The translations under genes were made by a program, and so were the position numbers. The notes beneath the pieces were generated by a model. That model did no database searches and was not told the origin of the DNA. It was given only the letters and a program-made list of their open reading frames with translations. From assembly GCA_015060765.1 (NCBI GenBank), contig SUXW01000006.1:62001-126000 (forward strand): DNA of 64,000 nt, in the 5' to 3' direction. This stretch comes from Bacteroides sp. (GTDB lineage Bacteria > Bacteroidota > Bacteroidia > Bacteroidales > Bacteroidaceae). Below are positions 9,624 to 20,119 of this stretch, piece by piece; the stretch's first letter is position 1; each line of letters begins with the position of its first letter.

Positions 9624-10811
9624 CTATTTAATAATATCCAAAGCCTTGAAACATTTAGTCAATTTTTCAACTGCCTGATCCACTTGCTCTTTGGTATGTG
9701 TTGCCATTAAAGCAAAGCGCAACAAAGTATCTTGTGGAGCACAGGCTGGCGGAATAACAGGATTAATAAACACACCTTCATCGAATGCCATTTTAGTAGC
9801 CATAAATGTCTTTTCTGTATCGCGTACGTACAATGGGATGATAGGACTTTCCGTTTCACCAATTTCAAAACCTGCCTGACGGAAACTTTCCAATGCATAA
9901 TTGGTTATTTTCCACAAATTTTCCAAACGCTCCGGTTCATCTTGAAATATATGAAGCGCTTCGAGGGCAGCCGCAGTAGATGCCGGTGTTGCTGAAGCTT
10001 GGAAAATATATGAACGAGCTGTATGACGCACCCAATTGATGACATCCTTATCAGCAGCAACAAAACCACCCAATGAAGCGAATGATTTGGAGAATGTACC
10101 CATAATGACATCCACTTGTTCTGTTACACCAAAATGGTTACATACACCTCTACCCTGCTTTCCAAATACACCCATACCATGTGCTTCATCCACCATAATA
10201 CTGGCATTGTATTTTTCCTTCAACTTGACAATCTCAAGCAAAGGCGCTAAATCTCCTTCCATTGAAAACACACCATCCACTACTATCAATTTGACAGATT
10301 CCGGATTACATTTTTGAAGTTCTTTTTCAAGAGCTTCCATATCATTGTGCTTATATTTCAATTGAGTTGCAAAAGAAAGACGGCGTCCATCCACTATGGA
10401 AGCATGGTCACGATCATCGCAAATAATATAATCCTTACGATCGACCAAAGTAGGAATTACCCCTTCGTTAACAGTAAAACCTGTTGGAAAAACGAGACAT
10501 TCATCCTTACCAAGGAATTCGGCCAATTCATGTTCCAATTGGATATGCAGGTCTAAAGTTCCATTCAAGAAACGAGAACCGGCACAACCTGTACCATATT
10601 TGCGGGTTGCCTTGATGGCAGCTTCAACAATTCTCGGTTCATATGTCAGACCCATATAAGAATTTGAGCCAAACATCAACACTTTCTTGCCATCCATCAT
10701 CACTTCAGTATCTTGTGCACTATCTATTTCACGAAAATATGGATAAACACCCATAGCCATATATTCTTGAGGCACTCTATACTTGCTGAACTTTTCTTGT
10801 AATAATCCCAT
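9624..10811 (-). CDS. spt: Serine palmitoyltransferase (alpha-oxoamine synthase family)
   Basis: A PLP enzyme of 395 residues. SPT condenses L-serine with a fatty acyl-CoA to 3-ketosphinganine, the first step of sphingolipid synthesis. Visible features are GTGCAGSRFLNGT, the DDRDHASIVDG segment, VDEAHGMGVFGKQGRG with the PLP-binding Asp and His, and the Schiff-base lysine in GTFSKSFASLGGF near residue 240. Relatives are 2-amino-3-ketobutyrate CoA ligase (usually GTLGKALGG here) and BioF. The FSKSFASLGG loop and strong resemblance to characterised Bacteroides SPT favour SPT. A lipid-kinase-like gene lies immediately divergent. Confidence 0.85.
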   Translation of the reverse strand: MGLLQEKFSKYRVPQEYMAMGVYPYFREIDSAQDTEVMMDGKKVLMFGSNSYMGLTYEPRIVEAAIKATRKYGTGCAGSRFLNGTLDLHIQLEHELAEFLGKDECLVFPTGFTVNEGVIPTLVDRKDYIICDDRDHASIVDGRRLSFATQLKYKHNDMEALEKELQKCNPESVKLIVVDGVFSMEGDLAPLLEIVKLKEKYNASIMVDEAHGMGVFGKQGRGVCNHFGVTEQVDVIMGTFSKSFASLGGFVAADKDVINWVRHTARSYIFQASATPASTAAALEALHIFQDEPERLENLWKITNYALESFRQAGFEIGETESPIIPLYVRDTEKTFMATKMAFDEGVFINPVIPPACAPQDTLLRFALMATHTKEQVDQAVEKLTKCFKALDIIK

Positions 10812-10913
10812 AATTTAATTTTGTAATGCAAGCAAACACTTACACATTAATAATGTATATTATAATTCATACATTCCACTATAATCAGCCGCACTTGTCG
10901 ATTAAGCAGGCTG

Positions 10914-10921
10914 CAAAGATA
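10914..10921 (-). promoter_or_regulatory. -7 box of the spt gene
   Basis: TATCTTTG on the minus strand, giving an estimated leader of about 95 nt before spt. Confidence 0.4.
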
Positions 10922-11015
10922 GTAAAATCTCTTCTCTTATCGTGTTTTTATCAAAAAAAATATTCAATGATATTAAAACTTTTTAGATTTATGGATGTTC
11001 TAATTCAATTTATAT

Positions 11016-11023
11016 TAATTTTG
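11016..11023 (+). promoter_or_regulatory. -7 box of the lipid-kinase gene
   Basis: TAATTTTG, 33 bp before the lipid-kinase-like gene; about 95 bp separate it from the divergent spt -7 box. Confidence 0.4.
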
Positions 11024-11056
11024 TAACTGAAAACTCGTTATAGTCGACAATGATTT

Positions 11057-12106
11057 ATGGCCAATAAAAAAAGAATTGTTTTTGTCGTTAATCCGATTTC
11101 AGGCACCCAAGGGAAAAAAGCTATTTTGAAATGGATTGAAGAACGTATCGACCATTTCCAATATGATTACGAAATTGTAAAAACGGCATATGCTGGACAT
11201 GCTGTAGAAATAGCCGCTAAAGCTGTATATGAAAAAGTGGATACTGTAGTAGCCATTGGAGGCGACGGAACCATCAATGAAGTTGCCCGTTCGCTAATCC
11301 ATTCTACAACAGCATTGGGGATTATCCCTTGCGGTTCAGGAAATGGTTTGGCAAGACATCTAAAAATCCCCATGGATCCCAAAGCTGCCATAGACATTAT
11401 CAACGATGATTATCGTCTGAATATTGACTACGGAAAAATCAACGGTCTTCCTTTTTTCTGTACTTGCGGTGTGGGATTTGATGCTTTTGTCAGTCTGAAA
11501 TTTGCAGATTCAGGAAAACGAGGATTATTAACTTATCTGGAAAATACCCTTCACGAAAGTTTAACATACCAACCCGAAACCTACGAAATAGAAAATGAAG
11601 AAGGAACCGTAAAATACAATGCTTTTCTTATAGCGTGTGGAAATGCATCACAATACGGAAACAATGCATACATTACCCCTCAAGCATCCCTCAAGGATGG
11701 ATTGATGGATGTAACCATTCTAGAACCTTTTACCGTTCTTGATGTGCCCAGTCTCTCCTTCCAACTATTCAATAAAACCATTGACCAAAACAGCCGGATA
11801 AAGACAATGCGCACAAAAAAGATTAAAATACATCGCGACCAACCTGGAGTTTTTCATTATGACGGTGACCCTATCATGGGAGACAAGGATTTGGAAGTAG
11901 AAATTATTCCCAAAGGCTTATATGTAATTACTAATCCTAAAAGAAAAAAAGACAATAATGAAAATATAAATTTCTTACAAATAATATCTGATTATTTCAG
12001 TGGTCTCAAGCCAAAAGGTGAAGAATTTTTAGCTAAACGGCAAAGTCGTTTGTTTGAAATAAACCGCACATTACTCCGCAAACTTTCAAAAAAGAACGAC
12101 AAGTAA
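11057..12106 (+). CDS. Diacylglycerol/sphingosine-kinase-family lipid kinase
   Basis: 349 residues. VNPISGTQGKK near the start and the nucleotide-binding signature VAIGGDGTINEVARSL (about 61-76), then GIIPCGSGNGLARHLKIP, define the DAGK/YegS/sphingosine-kinase superfamily. The C-terminal beta-sandwich (DGLMDVTILEPF...FHYDGDPIMG) is intact, and a basic tail of about 60 residues follows. The reaction would be ATP-dependent phosphorylation of a lipid hydroxyl. Its position divergent from serine palmitoyltransferase makes a sphingoid base or ceramide a possible substrate, but diacylglycerol is equally possible from sequence. Confidence 0.85.
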   Translation: MANKKRIVFVVNPISGTQGKKAILKWIEERIDHFQYDYEIVKTAYAGHAVEIAAKAVYEKVDTVVAIGGDGTINEVARSLIHSTTALGIIPCGSGNGLARHLKIPMDPKAAIDIINDDYRLNIDYGKINGLPFFCTCGVGFDAFVSLKFADSGKRGLLTYLENTLHESLTYQPETYEIENEEGTVKYNAFLIACGNASQYGNNAYITPQASLKDGLMDVTILEPFTVLDVPSLSFQLFNKTIDQNSRIKTMRTKKIKIHRDQPGVFHYDGDPIMGDKDLEVEIIPKGLYVITNPKRKKDNNENINFLQIISDYFSGLKPKGEEFLAKRQSRLFEINRTLLRKLSKKNDK

Positions 12107-12120
12107 CACTTATTTAGAAA

Positions 12121-12828
12121 CTACATTTTCAAATAGAAATCTTTGGTCAGATGAATGTACTCTTCCGTATATACATGACGGGACAATTCTATAGTTAGTT
12201 CATCCATCTTCACTTCTGAAAACGTTTTCTTAAATTCCAACAACGAACGTTTGGGAGGAAGTCCTATACGAGTACTTACTCGGGTATGACGAGACAAATG
12301 TAATCCAACCAATTTTGCATAATCTACAAAATCATCCGTTTGTTCAAATGGAATAATCATTGAAAAACTACCCTCTAGAGTTAGAAGTTCGGCCACTTTA
12401 TCAATAAGTTTCCAAGCTGGTAAAGCATCACTATGACGAGACGTATTACGTTGTTCATCAGAACCTTTTAAAGAATCCACAAAATAGGGAGGATTGGAAA
12501 GAATTGTATCATATAAAACAGGCGACTCAAATATAGTAGCATCCGCTTGCACCACTTCTATCCTATTATTCCAAGGAGATAAAATTACATTATTCTTTGC
12601 TTGTTTAACTGCTTGTTTATCTACATCAATGGCTGTAATGTTAGCTTTTTCATTCCTTTGCGCAACCATTAAAGCTAAAAGTCCAGTTCCCGTTCCAATA
12701 TCCAACACCTTCCGCGAATCAGCAACATTCGCCCATGCGCCCAACAAGACACCATCCGTTCCGACCTTCATGGCACAAAGGTCGTGATATACAGTAAATT
12801 TCTTAAAGCTGAAATAAGGATTGGACAT
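12121..12828 (-). CDS. trmN6: tRNA1(Val) A37 N6-methyltransferase
   Basis: 235 residues. An SAM-dependent methyltransferase with motif I VLDIGTGTGLLALMVAQR, acidic loop AIDVDKQAV and the catalytic ILSNPPYF (NPPY) typical of N6-adenine methylation. FSFKKFTVYHDLCAMKVGTDGVLLGAWA is the conserved TrmN6 N-terminus, so I start at MSNPYFSF rather than an in-frame Met 32 codons upstream. It ends 14 bp from the convergent lipid-kinase gene with no obvious terminator between. Confidence 0.9.
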   Translation of the reverse strand: MSNPYFSFKKFTVYHDLCAMKVGTDGVLLGAWANVADSRKVLDIGTGTGLLALMVAQRNEKANITAIDVDKQAVKQAKNNVILSPWNNRIEVVQADATIFESPVLYDTILSNPPYFVDSLKGSDEQRNTSRHSDALPAWKLIDKVAELLTLEGSFSMIIPFEQTDDFVDYAKLVGLHLSRHTRVSTRIGLPPKRSLLEFKKTFSEVKMDELTIELSRHVYTEEYIHLTKDFYLKM

Positions 12829-12951
12829 ACCACAGTAAATTTTACCATTCAAAATTATATATTTATCTTTAATTATCCCCAATAAAACAGAATAATTTGC
12901 CAATAACTTGTTTTTGTTAGGCATGTTTTTCCTTATTTAATAAGGAATGAC

Positions 12952-12959
12952 TAAATTTG
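12952..12959 (+). promoter_or_regulatory. -7 box of the lon-tgt-lptG cluster
   Basis: TAAATTTG with a TTTTT tract ending 21 bp upstream, 50 bp before lon. Confidence 0.5.
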
Positions 12960-13009
12960 TACCCATTTTAGGATATACGAACAATTAACCCAATTTGGAA
13001 GTATTAATT

Positions 13010-15493
13010 ATGAATAAAAGAAATAAAGACGAAAATATATTCTTAGACAATAATGAAGAAAGCATCTCAATGCTTGCTGAAATACAAATCGACAACAACA
13101 ATTCATTGGAGCCATTTGATCCCAAGAAAGAAATACCCGTTCTCCCGTTACGCAGTATGGTAATGTTCCCTATTGTGGTCATGCCTGTATCGATTGGACG
13201 TCCAAGCACCTTAAAATTAGTCCATTCTGCATACAAGAAGAAGCTCCCTATAGCTATAATGTCTCAAATATCCAGAGATGTCAACAATCCTGGATTCAAC
13301 GATCTCTACCACATAGGAGTAGTTGGACATATCCTCCGTATATTGGAAATACCAGGAGGCAGTACAACTGTTATTCTACAATCCAACGGACCCAAGGTTA
13401 TGTTAGAGAGTATAACTCGTACACAACCTTACTTACAAGGTATAGTCAAGCCTATTGAAGAAGAAATACCCAACGAAAAATCAGAAGAACTTAAAGTATT
13501 AATGGATACTTGTAAAGAATTAGCCATCAAATACTTGGAAATGAGTGAAAAAATGAGTCCTGATATGGGTATAGTCATCAAGAATCAAGACGGTGAAATA
13601 CTTGTAAACTTCATTTGTGCCAATTTCCCCTTCTCTGTAGAAGAAAAAATACAATTACTCGGTATCAACAATTTGACAGAACGGATATATCGCCTGATTC
13701 AATATATGAACCGAGAAGTACGATTGGCAGAAATCAAGCAAACGATTCAAATTCGTACACGCGAAGATATAGACCGTCAACAACGTGAATATTTCCTCCA
13801 TCAACAGATGAAGAATATTCAGGATGAGTTAGGAGACGGACAAGATTCTGAGATTGAAGAGCTTAGATTTAAGGGCTCTCAAAAAAAATGGAATAAAGAA
13901 ATAGCTGATACATTCGAGAAGGAAGTACAGAAATTGGAAAGAACCAATCCTCAGTCACCCGACTATAATATCCAGCTTACTTACTTGCAGACATTGTTGT
14001 CTTTGCCATGGGGAGTTTATACAACCGACAATTTGAATATAAACAATGCCGAAAAGACATTGAACAAAGACCATTATGGACTTGAAAAAGTTAAGGAACG
14101 TATTCTTGAACATCTGGCAGTCTTGAAACTAAAAGACGACATGAAATCCCCAATCATTTGTCTTTATGGCCCTCCCGGAGTAGGAAAAACATCTTTAGGC
14201 CGTTCCATTGCGGCTTCCTTGAAGCGTAAATATGTCCGAATGTCATTAGGAGGTGTCCATGATGAAGCTGAAATCCGTGGACATCGTAAAACTTATATCG
14301 GTGCTATGCCAGGACGTATTATCAAGAGTTTGATAAAAGCAAATTCATCCAATCCGGTTATCATCCTTGACGAAATAGATAAATTAGGCAGTGACCATCG
14401 AGGAGATCCAAGTTCAGCCATGTTGGAAGTACTTGATCCTGAACAGAACAATACTTTCCACGACAATTATCTGGATGTGGATTATGATTTGTCAAAGGTC
14501 ATGTTCATCGCTACAGCCAACAATCTGTCCACTATACCTTCTGCTCTTCTGGATCGTATGGAATTGATTGAAGTAAGTGGTTACATTACCGAAGAGAAAA
14601 TTGAGATAGCCCGTCGCCATCTGGTACCCAAAGAAATAGAGAACAACGGGTTAAACAAGAAATTGATTAAGATATCTAAATCCGCTCTTGAATACATCAT
14701 TGAAAATTACACTCGTGAAAGTGGTGTGCGCGAATTAGAAAAGAAAATCAATAAGATAATGCGCAAAATAGCATTAGAAATTGCTCGAGAAGGTAATGAA
14801 TTCATACACGACATCAAACCCGCTGACATCAAACACTATTTAGGCGTGCCAGAATATTCCCGTGACAAATACCAAGGAAATGATTATGCAGGTGTAGTTA
14901 CAGGACTGGCATGGACTGCTGTCGGAGGTGAAATTCTATTTGTAGAAACCAGTTTAAGCAAAGGTAAAGGAGGAAAACTTACATTGACTGGTAATTTGGG
15001 AGATGTAATGAAAGAATCCGCCATGCTGGCTCTGGAATATTTGAAGGCACACACATGCGTACTCGACCTTCCAGAAGATATCTTTGACAATTGGAACATC
15101 CATATCCATGTACCCGAAGGTGCTATCCCTAAAGACGGTCCTTCGGCAGGTATTACTATGGTAACATCTTTGGCATCAGCATTAACCCAAAGAAAAGTTA
15201 AGCCCAATCTTGCCATGACCGGTGAAATAACTCTCCGTGGAAAAGTTCTTCCTGTAGGTGGCATCAAAGAAAAGATTTTGGCAGCCAAACGTGCTGGAAT
15301 CAAGGAAATTATTCTCTGCGAAGAAAATCGGAAGAATATAGAAGAGATACAACCTCTATACCTTACCAATTTGGTATTCCATTATGTAAAAGACATCAAA
15401 GAAGTATTGAACATAGCTTTGACCAATGAAAAAGTGAATGGTGCCATTGACATTTGCGCTGTATTGACAAACAAAGAAGATAAGAACAAATAA
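13010..15493 (+). CDS. lon: ATP-dependent protease La (Lon)
   Basis: 827 residues, cytosolic AAA+ serine protease for misfolded and regulatory proteins. The N-terminal LON domain begins at [13 protein letters not shown] (about residue 44). The AAA+ module has Walker [12 protein letters not shown] (about 388) and Walker [12 protein letters not shown]. The protease domain carries the catalytic Ser in [11 protein letters not shown] and Lys in [14 protein letters not shown]. The start is at MNKRNKDEN because the in-frame Met five codons upstream lacks support. It is 5 bp from tgt and begins a three-gene cluster. Confidence 0.97.
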   Translation: MNKRNKDENIFLDNNEESISMLAEIQIDNNNSLEPFDPKKEIPVLPLRSMVMFPIVVMPVSIGRPSTLKLVHSAYKKKLPIAIMSQISRDVNNPGFNDLYHIGVVGHILRILEIPGGSTTVILQSNGPKVMLESITRTQPYLQGIVKPIEEEIPNEKSEELKVLMDTCKELAIKYLEMSEKMSPDMGIVIKNQDGEILVNFICANFPFSVEEKIQLLGINNLTERIYRLIQYMNREVRLAEIKQTIQIRTREDIDRQQREYFLHQQMKNIQDELGDGQDSEIEELRFKGSQKKWNKEIADTFEKEVQKLERTNPQSPDYNIQLTYLQTLLSLPWGVYTTDNLNINNAEKTLNKDHYGLEKVKERILEHLAVLKLKDDMKSPIICLYGPPGVGKTSLGRSIAASLKRKYVRMSLGGVHDEAEIRGHRKTYIGAMPGRIIKSLIKANSSNPVIILDEIDKLGSDHRGDPSSAMLEVLDPEQNNTFHDNYLDVDYDLSKVMFIATANNLSTIPSALLDRMELIEVSGYITEEKIEIARRHLVPKEIENNGLNKKLIKISKSALEYIIENYTRESGVRELEKKINKIMRKIALEIAREGNEFIHDIKPADIKHYLGVPEYSRDKYQGNDYAGVVTGLAWTAVGGEILFVETSLSKGKGGKLTLTGNLGDVMKESAMLALEYLKAHTCVLDLPEDIFDNWNIHIHVPEGAIPKDGPSAGITMVTSLASALTQRKVKPNLAMTGEITLRGKVLPVGGIKEKILAAKRAGIKEIILCEENRKNIEEIQPLYLTNLVFHYVKDIKEVLNIALTNEKVNGAIDICAVLTNKEDKNK

Positions 15494-15498
15494 AAATT

Positions 15499-16629
15499 AT
15501 GACATTTGAATTACAACATACGGACCCCAAATCAAATGCACGTGCTGGATTAATCACTACAGATCACGGCCAAATTGAAACTCCTATTTTTATGCCTGTA
15601 GGTACATTAGGCACGGTCAAAGGAGTGCATCTGCATGAAATCAAGGAAGATATCAAAGCGCAAATAATATTAGGGAATACCTATCATTTGTACTTACGAC
15701 CCGGTTTGGATACTATCAGACAAGCTGGCGGTCTGCACAAATTCAACGGATTTGATCGTCCCATGTTGACCGATAGCGGCGGGTTTCAAGTCTTTTCCTT
15801 ATCGGGTATCCGAAAAATGAAAGAAGAAGGAGTAGAATTCCGTTCACACATTGACGGTTCCAAACATTTGTTCACTCCTGAAGGTGTTATGGATATTGAA
15901 CGCACTATTGGAGCAGATATCATGATGGCATTCGACGAATGTACACCTGGTACAGCTGATTTTCAATATGCAAAAAAGTCTATGGAACTGACTCACAGAT
16001 GGCTCGATCGTTGTTTGAAAAGATTTCATGAGACCGATCCCCATTACGGATATTACCAATCACTTTTCCCTATCGTACAAGGATGTATATATCCGGATTT
16101 ACGCAAAAAATCAGCCGAATACATTGCTTCTAAAGGTGCGGAAGGTAATGCAATCGGAGGGTTAGCCGTAGGAGAACCCACTGAAAAAATGTATGAAATG
16201 ATTGAAGTGGTCAACGAAATCTTACCTACAGACAAGCCACGCTATCTGATGGGAGTCGGCACACCGGTCAATATTTTGGAAGGTATTGAAAGAGGGGTAG
16301 ATATGTTCGACTGTGTCATGCCCACACGAAATGGACGCAATGGTATGCTATTTACCAAAGACGGCATCATGAATATGAAGAATAAAAAATGGGAAAACGA
16401 CTTCTCTCCCATTGAAGCTGATGGAGCATCGTATGTTGATACCCTATATAGCAAAGCATACCTTCGCCATTTATTTCATGCACAGGAATTATTGGCTTTA
16501 CAAATCGCATCCATTCACAACCTTGCCTTCTACCTTTGGCTAGTAAAAGAAGCTCGTAAACACATTATTACCGGTGATTTTTCAATTTGGAAACCTATGA
16601 TGGTAAAACGTTTATCCACCCGTTTATAA
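15499..16629 (+). CDS. tgt: tRNA-guanine transglycosylase
   Basis: 376 residues. Exchanges G34 of GUN-anticodon tRNAs for preQ1 on the path to queuosine. LTDSGGFQVFSLS contains the catalytic Asp region, GGLAVGEP the substrate-binding loop, and VMPTRNGRNGMLFT precedes the C-terminal segment. The region after residue 300 is the usual zinc site; here the Cys ligands seem missing from ASYVDTLYSKAYLRHLFHAQE, where other Tgt proteins have CxCxxC. Such loss is known in some Bacteroidetes Tgt proteins. It overlaps no neighbour and lies 14 bp before the LptG-like gene. Confidence 0.95.
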   Translation: MTFELQHTDPKSNARAGLITTDHGQIETPIFMPVGTLGTVKGVHLHEIKEDIKAQIILGNTYHLYLRPGLDTIRQAGGLHKFNGFDRPMLTDSGGFQVFSLSGIRKMKEEGVEFRSHIDGSKHLFTPEGVMDIERTIGADIMMAFDECTPGTADFQYAKKSMELTHRWLDRCLKRFHETDPHYGYYQSLFPIVQGCIYPDLRKKSAEYIASKGAEGNAIGGLAVGEPTEKMYEMIEVVNEILPTDKPRYLMGVGTPVNILEGIERGVDMFDCVMPTRNGRNGMLFTKDGIMNMKNKKWENDFSPIEADGASYVDTLYSKAYLRHLFHAQELLALQIASIHNLAFYLWLVKEARKHIITGDFSIWKPMMVKRLSTRL

Positions 16630-16643
16630 ATAGAGAATAAATA

Positions 16644-17816
16644 ATGAAAAGCATATCGAATCATATCAAAATGTTTTTGGAAAAATGTGAATCAAAAATG
16701 ATCACACTTGCCAAGAAACTTAAGATTGACAAATGGATACGCAAAATAGATTGGTATATCATTAAAAAATTCTTGGGTACCTATTTTTTTGCCATCGCAT
16801 TGATTATCAGTATTGCTGTTGTTTTCGATGCTAATGAGAACATTGATAAATTCATTAATAACAAAGCGCCGCTCAAAGCTATCGTGTTCGATTATTATAT
16901 GAATTTCATCCCCTATTTCTCAAATTTATTCAGCCCATTATTCGTATTTATTGCCGTCATTTTTTTCACCTCTAAAATGGCAGAAAACTCTGAAATCATT
17001 GCCATGTTTTCGACTGGCATGAGTTTCAAGCGATTGATGCGCCCCTATATGATTTCTGCCGCCATTATTGCCTTGGTGACATATGGTTTGGGAGCTTATG
17101 TCATTCCCAAAGGAAACGTAACCCGATTGGATTTTGAGGATAAATATAAACGAAAGAAAAAACAAGAATACGTACGCAATGTTCAATTGGAAGTAGACAG
17201 TGGGGTTATCGCTTATTTGGAACGTTATGAAAATTACAATAAAACAGCATACCGTTTTTCTTTGGACAAATTCAAGGACAAGCAATTGGTATCCCATTTG
17301 ACGGCCCGTAGTGCTGTTTACGATACAACATCACTACATAAATGGACACTCAAGGACTATATGATACGCCATATGGATGGAATGAAAGAAACCATAACCA
17401 AAGGCAGCCGTCTGGATACCATTATAAAAATGGAGCCTCAAGATTTTCTTATCATGAAAGGACAACAACAAACCATGACCAGTCCTGAATTAAAAGAATA
17501 TATCAGCAAACAGAAACAACGTGGATTTGCCAATATCAAAGAATTTGAGATTGAATACTACCAGCGAATTGCCATGTCATTTGCAGCATTTATCCTGACC
17601 GCAATAGGAGTATCTTTATCTTCGAGAAAAGTAAAAGGTGGAATGGGATTATATTTAGGTATTGGATTGGGACTCAGTTTTTCCTATATACTTTTCCAAA
17701 CAGTTTCGGCTACGTTTGCCATTAACGGTAACACCCCACCTATTATAGCAGTATGGTTACCCAATATACTCTATACATTTATCGCCATTTATCTATATCG
17801 GAAGGCGCCTAAATAA
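16644..17816 (+). CDS. LptF/LptG-family permease (YjgP/YjgQ)
   Basis: 390 residues with the LptFG arrangement: three membrane helices near the N-terminus (about 45-65, 90-112 and 130-150), a periplasmic beta-jellyroll of about 150 residues, and three C-terminal helices. These permeases, with LptB, extract LPS from the inner membrane and pass it to LptC. IDWYIIKKFLGTYFFAIALII is the typical start of TM1. The N-terminus before residue 30 is longer than usual, so a later start is possible. Last gene before a strong terminator. Confidence 0.88.
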   Translation: MKSISNHIKMFLEKCESKMITLAKKLKIDKWIRKIDWYIIKKFLGTYFFAIALIISIAVVFDANENIDKFINNKAPLKAIVFDYYMNFIPYFSNLFSPLFVFIAVIFFTSKMAENSEIIAMFSTGMSFKRLMRPYMISAAIIALVTYGLGAYVIPKGNVTRLDFEDKYKRKKKQEYVRNVQLEVDSGVIAYLERYENYNKTAYRFSLDKFKDKQLVSHLTARSAVYDTTSLHKWTLKDYMIRHMDGMKETITKGSRLDTIIKMEPQDFLIMKGQQQTMTSPELKEYISKQKQRGFANIKEFEIEYYQRIAMSFAAFILTAIGVSLSSRKVKGGMGLYLGIGLGLSFSYILFQTVSATFAINGNTPPIIAVWLPNILYTFIAIYLYRKAPK

Positions 17817-17821
17817 TAAAG

Positions 17822-17878
17822 ATTGATATACAAAAGAAAATGGATGCCGAGTGCATCCATTTTCTTTTGTATATCAAT
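17822..17878 (+). terminator. Bidirectional terminator with a 26-bp perfect stem
   Basis: Positions 17822-17847 pair perfectly with 17853-17878 around a 5-nt loop (CGAGT). The inner stem reads AAAAGAAAATGGATGC. It lies between convergent genes and has T-rich tracts on both sides. Confidence 0.85.
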
Positions 17879-17883
17879 ACTTT

Positions 17884-19137
<1,254 letters not shown>

Positions 19138-19275
19138 TTAAAAAATAAAAATATTTATATTCCATTTCTATTCGTATAGAAAAGTATGGCAATTTACTAC
19201 AATATTATATACATCACAAATTTCATTTACATATTTTAATTTAATTATGATATAAAGTAAAAATCCGCATAACTC

Positions 19276-19306
19276 TTTGTCATTTCAAATAAAAGAACTA
19301 ATTTTG
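19276..19306 (+). promoter_or_regulatory. rpsP promoter
   Basis: TTTG (19276-19279), 19 bp, TAATTTTG (19299-19306): one of the best matches to the Bacteroides promoter in the window, 60 bp before rpsP. Confidence 0.75.
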
Positions 19307-19366
19307 CACCGCCAATACGGGATATTGGCATAAATTCAAATCATTAATTTAAAAAAACAAGAAAAA

Positions 19367-19900
19367 ATGGCAACTAAGATCAGATTGCAAAGAAGAGGTC
19401 GCAAAAGCTATGCGTTCTACTCTATCGTAATTGCAGATGCAAGAGCTCCACGTGATGGACGATTTACTGAAAAGATTGGTACTTACAATCCTAACACCAA
19501 TCCTGCCACAGTAGATTTGAATTTCGAACGTGCTCTTTATTGGGTAATGGTAGGTGCACAACCTACAGACACAGTACGCAACATCCTTTCTAAAGAAGGT
19601 GTTTACATGAAGAAACACTTGATGGGTGGTGTAGCTAAGGGTGCATTCACTGAAGCTGATGCTGAAGCTAAGTTCAACGCTTGGAAAAACAACAAGCAAA
19701 CAGGTTTGGCTACATTGAAAGCTAAGCAAGAAGAAGCAAAGAAAGCAGAAGCTAAAGCTCGTTTGGAAGCAGAAAAGAAAGTAAATGAAGAAATCGCCAA
19801 GAAGGTAGCTGAAAAGAAAGCTGCTGCTATGGCTGCTGAAGCAGAAGCTGCAGTTCCTGCTGAAGAAGCTGCTACAGAAGAAGCTCCTGCTGAAGCATAA
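19367..19900 (+). CDS. rpsP: Small ribosomal subunit protein bS16 (extended form)
   Basis: Residues 1-85 are a complete S16 fold ([20 protein letters not shown]..., [29 protein letters not shown]). The remaining roughly 90 residues are an Ala/Glu/Lys-rich tail predicted to be helical, with many AEAK- and EEA-type repeats. S16 is about 80-90 residues in most bacteria; long tails are usual in Bacteroidetes. It appears monocistronic, between its own promoter and terminator. The tail's role is unknown. Confidence 0.97.
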   Translation: MATKIRLQRRGRKSYAFYSIVIADARAPRDGRFTEKIGTYNPNTNPATVDLNFERALYWVMVGAQPTDTVRNILSKEGVYMKKHLMGGVAKGAFTEADAEAKFNAWKNNKQTGLATLKAKQEEAKKAEAKARLEAEKKVNEEIAKKVAEKKAAAMAAEAEAAVPAEEAATEEAPAEA

Positions 19901-19916
19901 ATTTACATTACTTCTT

Positions 19917-19971
19917 CTAAAAAAACAGAAAAGGAAGTGTCGAAAAACGACCTTTCTTTTCTGTTTTTTTT
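19917..19971 (+). terminator. rpsP terminator
   Basis: Long imperfect hairpin, AAAACAGAAAAGGAAG... against CTTTCTTTTCTGTTTT, with a run of Ts. Confidence 0.85.
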
Positions 19972-20119
19972 ATGCATAAAAGTCTAATCAGCATTTTATA
20001 GGATGCATGTATTTTACTAACCTAAAAGATACTTATCGGTTTGTAAAAAACATAAATGAAGCATGTATGACGGCACAATGAAATAATGTATAACAACGCA
20101 TAAGTATAGTAAAAACACC

